Below the pieces are notes generated by a model. The model searched no databases and was not told where the DNA came from. It was given only the letters and a program-made list of their open reading frames with translations. From positions 647,443-711,442 of the forward strand of contig NZ_SSOC01000002.1 in the NCBI RefSeq assembly GCF_004801295.1: a stretch of 64,000 nt of DNA, read 5' to 3'. Below are positions 17,599 through 24,045 of this stretch, piece by piece; position 1 is the stretch's first letter, and every line of letters starts with the position of its first letter. A program made the translations under genes and the position numbers. Source of the DNA: Pseudothauera nasutitermitis. GTDB taxonomy: Bacteria; Pseudomonadota; Gammaproteobacteria; Burkholderiales; Rhodocyclaceae.

Positions 17599-19224
17599 TC
17601 AGTTGTCGGCGAAGCGGCCCTTGAGGGCGAAGATGCCCTGCGGACGCTTCTGGATGAAGGCGATGATGAACACCAGCACGAGGATCTTGGCGATCACCGC
17701 GCCGGCCCAGCCTTCGAGGAATTTGGAGACGATGCCCAGGCCCATCGCGGCCCACACCGCGCCGGCCAGTTGCCCGACCCCGCCCAGCACCACCACCATG
17801 AAGGAATCGACGATGTAGCCCTGCCCCATGGCCGGCCCCACGTTGGCGATCTGCGACAGCGCCACGCCCCCCAGCCCGGCGATGCCCGCGCCGATGGCGA
17901 AGGCCAGCGTATCCACGCGCGCCGTGGGCACGCCCACGCAGCCGGCCATGGCGCGGTTCTGCGTCACCGCGCGGACGAACATGCCCAGCCGGGTGCGGTT
18001 CATCATCAGCCACACCAGCAGCAGCACGAACACCGCGAAACCGAGGATGACGATGCGGTTCCACGGCAGCACCACGCCGGCGGCCAGTTCCATGCCGCCG
18101 GACATCCACGACGGGTTGGCCAGTTCCACGTTCTGCGGGCCGAAAAGCACCCGCGCGGCCTGGATCAGCACCAGCGAGATGCCCCAGGTGGCGAGCAGGG
18201 ATTCCAGCGGGCGGCCGTACAGGAAGCGCAGCACCGTGCGCTCCATCACCACGCCCACCGCCGCCGCGGCGAAGAAGCCGGCCGGAATGGCGGCCAGCAC
18301 GTACCAATCGACGTATTCCGGCAGATGGGCGCGGAACAGCCCCTGCACCAGGAAGGCGGCGTAGGCGCCGATCATCAGCAGTTCGCCGTGGGCCATGTTG
18401 ATGATGCCCATGACCCCGTAGGTGATCGCCAGCCCGAGCGCGGCGAGCAGCAGGATGGAGCCCAGCGACAGTCCGGAGAACACCGTGCCGATGTTGCGCG
18501 CGATGCTCACGCGGCGCTCGATGGCGGCGATGGAAGCGGCGGCGGCCTCGCGCACGCCGGCGTCCGGTTCGCTGGCGGGGTCCAGGAATGGTTCCAGCAG
18601 CGTCTTCACCCCCGCGTCGGACGACTGGCCCAGGGCAGTGACGGCCTTCAGGCGCTTGGCGGGGTCGTCGGCATTCAGGTTCACCCGCGCGGCGGCCAGC
18701 AGCACCACCTCGCGGATCGCATCGTCTTCTTCGCTTTCCAGCGCGCGTTCGAGCACCGGCAGCACGACCTCGGAAGCGTTGTCGCGCAGCGTCTGCGCGG
18801 CCGCCAGGCGGCGCGCGCGCTCGCCGGACTCCAGGTCGAGCGCGGCATTGGCGACCGCCAGCGCGCGGCGCACGCGGTTGTTCACGCGCAGGCTATCGAC
18901 CGCATCGGCCACCAGCTCCAGCGCTTCGCCACTGGCCGCATCCACCACGCGGCCGTCGCGCACGATCACCACGCGGCCGCCGGCCGTGCCCAGTTCGCCC
19001 GCTTCCAGCGCGGCGATGATGGCCCGCGCGCGTTCGCCGCCGGTGGCGCCGACCGCCTCGATGGCGGCGATGCGCTCGCCGAAATCGGCCGCCCCCAGGC
19101 CCTGCAGGGTGGCCTCGTCGAGCGCCGCGCGCGCCTTGCCGGCCGCCGCGAGCAGCAGAAAGGCCACCAGCAGCGGCAGGAGGAACAGGGCGCGCCGCGC
19201 CCAGTGGGATGCTTGCTTCTTCAT
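17599..19224 (-). CDS. urtB: Urea ABC transporter permease UrtB with N-terminal helical repeat domain
   Basis: A 541-residue protein: signal/anchor segment (about residues 8-30), an Ala-rich HEAT-like region (about 35-235) and a LivH-type permease (about 240-541). The permease part has GLAITYGVMGIINMAHGELLMIGAY and GGVGQLAGAVWAAMGLG. The long N-terminal region is usual for UrtB. Its role is not known; it may sense or contact the binding protein. The start MKKQASHW at 19224 begins the signal segment. The frame is open further upstream, but only through a repeat-rich spacer. Confidence 0.92.
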   Translation of the reverse strand: MKKQASHWARRALFLLPLLVAFLLLAAAGKARAALDEATLQGLGAADFGERIAAIEAVGATGGERARAIIAALEAGELGTAGGRVVIVRDGRVVDAASGEALELVADAVDSLRVNNRVRRALAVANAALDLESGERARRLAAAQTLRDNASEVVLPVLERALESEEDDAIREVVLLAAARVNLNADDPAKRLKAVTALGQSSDAGVKTLLEPFLDPASEPDAGVREAAAASIAAIERRVSIARNIGTVFSGLSLGSILLLAALGLAITYGVMGIINMAHGELLMIGAYAAFLVQGLFRAHLPEYVDWYVLAAIPAGFFAAAAVGVVMERTVLRFLYGRPLESLLATWGISLVLIQAARVLFGPQNVELANPSWMSGGMELAAGVVLPWNRIVILGFAVFVLLLVWLMMNRTRLGMFVRAVTQNRAMAGCVGVPTARVDTLAFAIGAGIAGLGGVALSQIANVGPAMGQGYIVDSFMVVVLGGVGQLAGAVWAAMGLGIVSKFLEGWAGAVIAKILVLVFIIAFIQKRPQGIFALKGRFADN

Positions 19225-19289
19225 GTCATTGCCCGAAACGGCTGCCCCCTGCGGGAGACTCCCTCCCCTTTTCAAGAGGCGGGACGGTT

Positions 19290-19384
19290 CCTCCCCCTTC
19301 AAGGGGGAGGTTAGGTGGGGGATGGGTTTCGGTTCAGGCAGAGGAAACCCACCCCCACCCCGGCCCTCCCCTTCATGGGGAGGG
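19290..19384. repeat. Composite inverted-repeat element between urtA and urtB
   Basis: Two GC-rich hairpins lie between the genes. The first (19290-19310) has perfect 10-bp arms CCTCCCCCTT/AAGGGGGAGG with a 1-base centre. The second (19364-19384) has arms CCCTCCCC/GGGGAGGG with a TTCAT loop. Between them GGGTTTC (19324-19330) pairs with GAAACCC (19344-19350). This looks like a REP-like dispersed element. In an ABC operon it could lower urtB relative to urtA by protecting the urtA message. Confidence 0.65.
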
Positions 19385-19396
19385 AGCACACCGACA

Positions 19397-20650
19397 TCAA
19401 AGCCCCTGCTTGCCCTCGTTGCCCTCGATGAACGGGCTCCACGGCTGGGCGCGGATCGGCTCCCTGGTCTGCCACACCACGTCGAACTGGCCGTCCGGGC
19501 GCACCTCGCCGATCAGCACCGGCTTGTGCAGGTGGTGGTTGGTCTTGTCCATGGTCAGCGTGAAGCCGGACGGCGCCTTGAAGCTCTGCCCGCCCACGGC
19601 CTGGATGACCGCATCCACGTCGGTGGTCTTGGCCTGCTCCACGGCCTGCTTCCACATGTGGATGCCCACGTAGGTGGCTTCCATCGGGTCGTTGGTGACC
19701 ACGGTGTCGGCGTTGGGCACGCCGTTGGCCTTGGCCCAGGCCTTGTACTTGTCGATGAACGCGGTGTTCTGCGGATTCTTCACCGACATGAAGTAGTTCC
19801 ACGCCGCCAGGTGGCCTTCCAGCGGCTTGGTATCCACGCCGCGCAGTTCCTCCTCGCCCACCGAGAAGGCCACCACCGGCACCTCGGTGGCCTTCAGGCC
19901 GGCGTTGCCCAGTTCCTTGTAGAACGGCACGTTGGAGTCGCCGTTGATGGTGGACACCACGGCGGTCTTGCCGCCGGCGGCGAACTTCTTGATGTTGGCG
20001 ACGATGGTCTGGTAGTCGCTGTGGCCGAAGGGGGTGTAGACCTCTTCGATGTCCTTGTCCTGCACGCCCTTGCTGTGCAGGAAGGCGCGCAGGATCTTGT
20101 TGGTGGTGCGCGGATAGACGTAGTCGGTGCCGAGCAGGAAGAAGCGCTTGGCACCGCCGCCCTCCTCGCTCATCAGGTATTCCACCGCCGGGATGGCCTG
20201 CTGGTTGGGCGCGGCGCCGGTGTAGAACACGTTCTTTTCCAGTTCCTCGCCTTCGTACTGCACCGGGTAGAACAGCAGGCCGTTGAGTTCCTTGAACACC
20301 GGCAGCACCGACTTGCGGCTCACCGAAGTCCAACACCCGAACACCACGGCCACCTTGTCCTGGGTCAGCAACTGGCGCGAGCGCTCGGCGAACAGCGGCC
20401 AGTCGGAGGCCGGGTCCACCACCACCGCCTCCAGCTTCTTGCCCAGCACGCCGCCGCTGGCGTTGATTTCCTCGATGGTCATCAGCGCCACGTTCTTCAG
20501 CGCGGTCTCGGAAATCGCCATGGTGCCCGACAGCGAGTGCAGGATGCCCACCTTGATGGTGTCGGCGGCCTGCGCGCCCATCGGCAGGCCGATGGCGGCG
20601 ATGGAAGCGGAAAGGGTCAGCGCCTTGAGGAAGTTGCGACGGGTCTGCAT
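19397..20650 (-). CDS. urtA: Urea ABC transporter substrate-binding protein UrtA
   Basis: A 417-residue binding protein with a twin-arginine-type signal (MQTRRNFLKALTLSASIAA, cleavage after AQAA near residue 29). It is followed by DTIKVGILHSLSGTMAISE, typical of amide/urea-binding LivK relatives. FGCWTSVSRKSVLPVF, FYPVQYEGEE and TDYVYPRTTNKILRAFL are UrtA signatures. The start at 20650 is preceded by GGGAGA. It is the first urt gene, 173 bp upstream of urtB. A phased TACGCA array lies about 80 bp upstream. Confidence 0.94.
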   Translation of the reverse strand: MQTRRNFLKALTLSASIAAIGLPMGAQAADTIKVGILHSLSGTMAISETALKNVALMTIEEINASGGVLGKKLEAVVVDPASDWPLFAERSRQLLTQDKVAVVFGCWTSVSRKSVLPVFKELNGLLFYPVQYEGEELEKNVFYTGAAPNQQAIPAVEYLMSEEGGGAKRFFLLGTDYVYPRTTNKILRAFLHSKGVQDKDIEEVYTPFGHSDYQTIVANIKKFAAGGKTAVVSTINGDSNVPFYKELGNAGLKATEVPVVAFSVGEEELRGVDTKPLEGHLAAWNYFMSVKNPQNTAFIDKYKAWAKANGVPNADTVVTNDPMEATYVGIHMWKQAVEQAKTTDVDAVIQAVGGQSFKAPSGFTLTMDKTNHHLHKPVLIGEVRPDGQFDVVWQTREPIRAQPWSPFIEGNEGKQGL

Positions 20651-20730
20651 GGAAGGTCTCCCTGGAAGTGATCGGAACGCCGGTTGCCCGGCTTGCTGCA
20701 TTGCACGATCACAGATTAGGGATGGCCGGG

Positions 20731-20758
20731 TACGCATGAAATACGCAAGGTTGCGTAT
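20731..20758. promoter_or_regulatory. Three phased TACGCA half-sites upstream of urtA
   Basis: TACGCA occurs at 20731-20736 and 20742-20747, and inverted (TGCGTA) at 20753-20758. The last two form the perfect palindrome ATACGCAA-GG-TTGCGTAT (20741-20758). Spacing is 11 bp throughout, one helical turn. This is the pattern expected for cooperative binding by a dimeric response regulator or similar activator controlling urt. The protein is not identified. No sigma-54 promoter was recognised here. Confidence 0.6.
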
Positions 20759-20818
20759 GGGGCACCAGCCGGGCACGGCAGGGCCATCAGCCGGCTGCCG
20801 CGCCAAGCCTTGTCAAGT

Positions 20819-21598
20819 TCAGAAGGTAATTTCTGCCTCCATGAACGTCACGGCACTGCCGGATAGAAGCATCCGGTTGCCCCTTACCTCGCAACCGAGA
20901 TTGCCGCCACGCTTGGAAACCTGTCTTGCGGACAAGGAGTTCTTGCCGAGCTTGCCGGCCCAGTACGGTGCAAGCGCACAATGGGCAGAACCGGTGACGG
21001 GATCTTCCGGAACACCAAGCTTGGGGGCAAAAAAGCGGCTGACAAAGTCCACGTCAGTACCTGGAGCAGTGACGATGACGCCGCGCAAATCAAGCTGACC
21101 AAGCAGGAGGTGGTTCGGCTCGATGGAGCGGACGGTCGCTTCGCTATCGAACACAGCCAGGTAATCGTCGGCGGCCAATACCTCTACAGGGCGCACACCG
21201 AGACCCTGAGCCAATAGCTCGGGAGTCTCGCAGGGAAGCAGCGTGTACGCCGGGAAGTCCATCTGCAAGAGCCTTCCCTGCTTCTCCACGAATAGTCTGC
21301 CGCTGCGTGTTTCAAAGGTAACGACCGGTTCGGCATGGTCAAGTATTTCGAAAATGACATGAGCCGCTGCCAAAGTGGCATGGCCGCATAAATCGACCTC
21401 CTTTACGGGCGTAAACCACCGCAATTCAAATGACTTTCCAGCAGGCACGAAGAAAGCGGTTTCGGACAAATTGTTTTCTTCCGCGATGGCTTGAAGCTGG
21501 CCATCGTCCAACCAGCTTTCCAGCGGGCATACAGCCGCCGGATTTCCCTCGAATGCACGGTTTGCAAAGGCATCCACCTGGTATTGCTTGATTTTCAT
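20819..21598 (-). CDS. PhzF-family isomerase-like protein (gene cassette)
   Basis: A 259-residue PhzF/trans-2,3-dihydro-3-hydroxyanthranilate isomerase-like protein. It has the N-terminal YQVDAFANRAFEGNPAAVC with EENNLSETAFFVP, which holds the catalytic Glu position, then CGHATLAAAHV, and GVPEDPVTGSAHCALAPYW in the second half. The start at 21598 gives normal family length; ATGs at 21607 and 21724 are in frame. Base composition is clearly lower in GC than the flanking urt genes. It is read in the direction of an integron cassette and preceded by attC at 21619-21678, but no attC is seen after its stop. It stands directly upstream of urtA. Confidence 0.85.
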   Translation of the reverse strand: MKIKQYQVDAFANRAFEGNPAAVCPLESWLDDGQLQAIAEENNLSETAFFVPAGKSFELRWFTPVKEVDLCGHATLAAAHVIFEILDHAEPVVTFETRSGRLFVEKQGRLLQMDFPAYTLLPCETPELLAQGLGVRPVEVLAADDYLAVFDSEATVRSIEPNHLLLGQLDLRGVIVTAPGTDVDFVSRFFAPKLGVPEDPVTGSAHCALAPYWAGKLGKNSLSARQVSKRGGNLGCEVRGNRMLLSGSAVTFMEAEITF

Positions 21599-21618
21599 TT
21601 CTGTCATCCATGGAGAAG

Positions 21619-21678
21619 GGCCAACGTTTGGGTTAAGTCGCGCCGCGAAGCGGCGTCGGCTTGAATGAACGGTTAGGC
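21619..21678 (-). other. Integron attC recombination site 1
   Basis: Read on the minus strand this 60-bp site begins with R''=GCCTAAC and ends with GTTGGCC, a near match to the GTTRRRY core. Between them the arms TTCAAGCCGACGCCGC and GCGGCGCGACTTAA pair with an unpaired C, the extrahelical-base architecture of attC sites. The stop codon of the upstream oxidoreductase (TAA inside GCCTAAC) lies within the site, as often seen in gene cassettes. Confidence 0.85.
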
Positions 21679-22251
21679 ATTGCGTCCGAAAACCTTGATT
21701 TTCGATAACCAGGCATTTCTCCAAGCGTCGGTCGTATCCTTGACACGGCCTATACGAGTGACTTTGACAGGATCAACACCGCAGTATTGCAGAATCGTAC
21801 GCCTCATCTGATTGATGCCTGCGTCTCTATAGAAAACTCGGAAATACCAAGGCGGAGTATCCATGGTCACGATGAGGTGCGCGGACTTTCCTTTCAGCAG
21901 CTTATCCCACCATGGGGATCCTTGGTGGTACTTGAAAGCAAAGCCAGGGAGGAAAACCCTGTCAATGAATCCTTTCAGCAGCGCAGGCATGCCTCCCCAC
22001 CAAGCGGGAAAAATAATGACGATATGATCTGCGGACTTGATCTCGTTTTGGGCCAAGATCAAATCTGCTTCCAGTGGCTGGATGACTTTGTATCCCTCAT
22101 GCAGGACTGGATCAAATTTGAGATCGCGAACGGTCAGTAGCCTGACCGTATGTCCTGATTCCTGTGCACCTTGTTCGTACGCCTTCGCCAGTGCTTCGCA
22201 AAGGCTTTGCTCCGCAGGATGACCCTGAATAATGAGAACTCGTTTGACCAT
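21673..22251 (-). CDS. NAD(P)H-dependent flavodoxin-fold quinone oxidoreductase (gene cassette)
   Basis: A 192-residue flavoprotein of the NAD(P)H quinone reductase/KefF/MdaB type. The start VKRVLIIQGHPAEQSLCEALAKAY forms the flavin phosphate-binding region. IIFPAWWGGMPALLKGFIDRVFLPGFAF and LIVTMDTPPWYF are typical. It likely reduces quinones or electrophiles with FMN/FAD. It lies exactly between attC2 and attC1, so it is a complete mobile gene cassette; its stop codon is inside attC1. GC content is much lower than the chromosome around it. Confidence 0.88.
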   Translation of the reverse strand: MVKRVLIIQGHPAEQSLCEALAKAYEQGAQESGHTVRLLTVRDLKFDPVLHEGYKVIQPLEADLILAQNEIKSADHIVIIFPAWWGGMPALLKGFIDRVFLPGFAFKYHQGSPWWDKLLKGKSAHLIVTMDTPPWYFRVFYRDAGINQMRRTILQYCGVDPVKVTRIGRVKDTTDAWRNAWLSKIKVFGRNA

Positions 22252-22261
22252 GGATTTAATT

Positions 22262-22330
22262 GCCTAGCGTGGAAGTAAGCGGACGGCAAAAGCGCAGCTT
22301 TTGACGGCCCGCTTGACTGCAGAGCTGGGC
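22262..22330 (-). other. Integron attC recombination site 2 (variant core)
   Basis: On the minus strand this 69-bp site starts GCCCAGC and ends GCTAGGC. The interior arms AAGCGGGCCGTCAAAAGC and GCTTTTGCCGTCCGCTT form a long imperfect stem. The usual AAC/GTT core is AGC/GCT, a paired change that keeps base pairing. Its position 10 bp after the upstream cassette boundary of the oxidoreductase gene supports the attC call. Confidence 0.75.
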
Positions 22331-22352
22331 TGAAGTCGAGAATACGAACAGA

Positions 22353-22589
22353 TCATTTGGATTGCGGGACACCGCGAAGTTTGAACCATTTTCGAATGGT
22401 GCCATTGCTACCGAATACAGCCAGACCGAGAAATGGAACGGAGGCGAGTAAGCACAATGCGCCAACAGTGGTGATGCTGCTATACCAGTGAAAATCTCGA
22501 AGACCCAAGAGCAGAAAGATGGCACCAAAGCACACGAGCACCGTGCGGCCGCCGGCTTCACTCCCATCAGATGTAGTCGATCGATTCAT
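22353..22589 (-). CDS. Small membrane protein (gene cassette)
   Basis: A 78-residue protein with two hydrophobic segments (about residues 16-29 and 40-60) and a basic C-terminus (IRKWFKLRG). No family is recognised. It ends 23 bp before attC2 and is read in the cassette direction, so it is most likely the coding part of another gene cassette. There is no clear ribosome-binding site before the ATG, which is common in cassettes. A longer overlapping frame (22256-22567) runs through the attC site and is not credible. Confidence 0.55.
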   Translation of the reverse strand: MNRSTTSDGSEAGGRTVLVCFGAIFLLLGLRDFHWYSSITTVGALCLLASVPFLGLAVFGSNGTIRKWFKLRGVPQSK

Positions 22590-22720
22590 AACTTTTTTGC
22601 GCGGCCCAGCAGTTGTAACATATGGAATAGGCCAATATGGAGATAGGTGGAATCCGCCTATCCTGAACGTCAGTGCTGCGTTTCCGCATCTGCCGTTCCC
22701 TGCGCCATTGCACGCGTCCG

Positions 22721-22749
22721 ACGTTAGCCTAGACGCATATCGGTGTCAA
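22721..22749 (-). promoter_or_regulatory. Putative promoter of the gene-cassette array
   Basis: On the minus strand a perfect -35 TTGACA (22744-22749) is followed after 17 bp by TAACGT (22721-22726). It would start transcription about 125 bp before the small membrane protein and read through all three cassette genes toward urtA. Integron Pc promoters have the same optimal 17-bp layout. Confidence 0.5.
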
Positions 22750-23080
22750 ACGACTGGATCAGCCCTGCGCGAAACAACTGCAATCCATTGAATAAAACAT
22801 AAATCATGGCACCACAGCCTCCTTTCACGATTTCGATGGGCCGAATCATCCACCGCGGACGGCCAAGGCCATTTCCTATCCGGTGAAGTTGTCGATCACA
22901 CCGCTCAAGGCGGGGTAGACGGCATGGAGGCAGAGCCCCCGCAGTCCGAAGGAAGCTCGCCCGTATGGCACCTGGCCCTGCCCGGCAGCGCATGCCGGCG
23001 ATCCTCACCCGCCTTCCCCTGGAAAGCCACCACCGATCCTGACAAGCTATGCCTCCGCTTCCACGGTCCCTCCCCTGTCC
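22750..23080. other. Spacer between cassette promoter and sfsA
   Basis: About 330 bp without a credible gene. No integrase remnant or attI site was recognised. Composition changes from AT-rich (22770-22830) to the GC-rich chromosomal level toward sfsA, so the edge of the acquired segment is probably near 22830-22900. Confidence 0.4.
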
Positions 23081-23785
23081 ATGCAATTCCCCGCCCCCCT
23101 CCAGCCCGGCCGCCTGATCCGCCGCTACAACCGCTTCCTCGCCGACGTGGAAACCCCCGGCGGCCTCCTCACCGCCCACTGCCCGAACACCGGTTCCATG
23201 ATGGGCTGCGCCGAACCCGGCATGCAGGTATGGCTGTCGCCGGCGGCGAATCCGGCGCGCAAGCTGGCGTGGACCTGGGAACTGGTGGAAGCCCTGCCCG
23301 GCGTGCTGGTGGGTGTGCACACCGGCCGCAGCAACGCCCTGGTACGGGAGGCGATCGAAACGGGACGGATGGCAGCGCTGGCGGGCTACCCGCGCATCCG
23401 GGGCGAGGTGAAGTACGGGGCGGGCAGCCGGGTGGATCTGCTGCTGGAGGCGGACGGACGGCCGCCGTGCTACGTGGAGGTGAAGAACGTCACCGCGGCG
23501 GTGCAAGGCGGCGTGGGCTACTTTCCGGACGCGGTGACCCTGCGGGGCGCCAAGCACCTGCGGGAACTGGCGGGCATGGTGGCCGCGGGCCGGCGGGCGG
23601 TGCTGGTGTTCTGCGTGCAGCGGGAGGACGTGCGGGAGGTGCGGCCCGCCGACCACATCGACCCGGCCTACGGACGCGCCCTACGGGATGCCATGGCCGC
23701 GGGCGTGGAGGTGCTGGCGCTGGGGGCGGCGGTGTCGCTGGACGGCATCGAGCTGCACCGGGTACTGCCGGTATCCGTGCCTTGA
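23081..23785 (+). CDS. sfsA: SfsA DNA/RNA nuclease-fold protein
   Basis: A 234-residue SfsA (sugar fermentation stimulation) protein. Family hallmarks are RLIRRYNRFLADV at the N-terminus, TAHCPNTGSMMGC, KLAWTWELVE, and the nuclease-like core SRVDLLLEADGRPPCYVEVKNVTAA with FPDAVTLRGAKHLREL. CVQREDVREVRPADHIDPAYG closes the protein. The E-x-K of EVKN corresponds to the restriction-endonuclease-like active site. Biological role is uncertain in the family. It stands alone on the plus strand. Confidence 0.95.
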   Translation: MQFPAPLQPGRLIRRYNRFLADVETPGGLLTAHCPNTGSMMGCAEPGMQVWLSPAANPARKLAWTWELVEALPGVLVGVHTGRSNALVREAIETGRMAALAGYPRIRGEVKYGAGSRVDLLLEADGRPPCYVEVKNVTAAVQGGVGYFPDAVTLRGAKHLRELAGMVAAGRRAVLVFCVQREDVREVRPADHIDPAYGRALRDAMAAGVEVLALGAAVSLDGIELHRVLPVSVP

Positions 23786-24045
23786 GAACCTGTTTATTGC
23801 ACGATCGAATATCAGTGAGAGCTGCGTAGGCAACCAACATCCGCTGCGCCGCGCACCGCAAAAGTGCGCCAGGTATCCGGCGCGCGGGTCCATGCACCGT
23901 TTTCGCCAGCGCCGGGCATCCGGCGTGCCGCGCAAGTGCGCCCCGGCACTGCTTTTCATACGCCCCCAAACGTTTGAAACGAAAAGGAATAACTCTTGCT
24001 TGAAGCGCCTACCAAATCGTCGCCGTTGCACGACAGGAGAGCGCA
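23786..24045. other. Intergenic region upstream of the Cache-CheW gene
   Basis: 260 bp without a gene. Short direct repeats occur (AAGTGCGCC twice; ATCCGGCG twice). An AT-richer stretch at 23958-24000 probably holds the promoter of the following gene, but I cannot assign boxes with confidence. Confidence 0.4.

Noticed and set aside
20651..20818. Third attC site after the PhzF-like cassette gene
   Set aside because: Only loose GC-rich repeats are present; no RYYYAAC/GTTRRRY pair or extrahelical-base stem.
22256..22567. 103-codon frame over the small cassette gene and attC2
   Set aside because: It runs through the recombination site and overlaps the better frame at 22353-22589; no coding signal.
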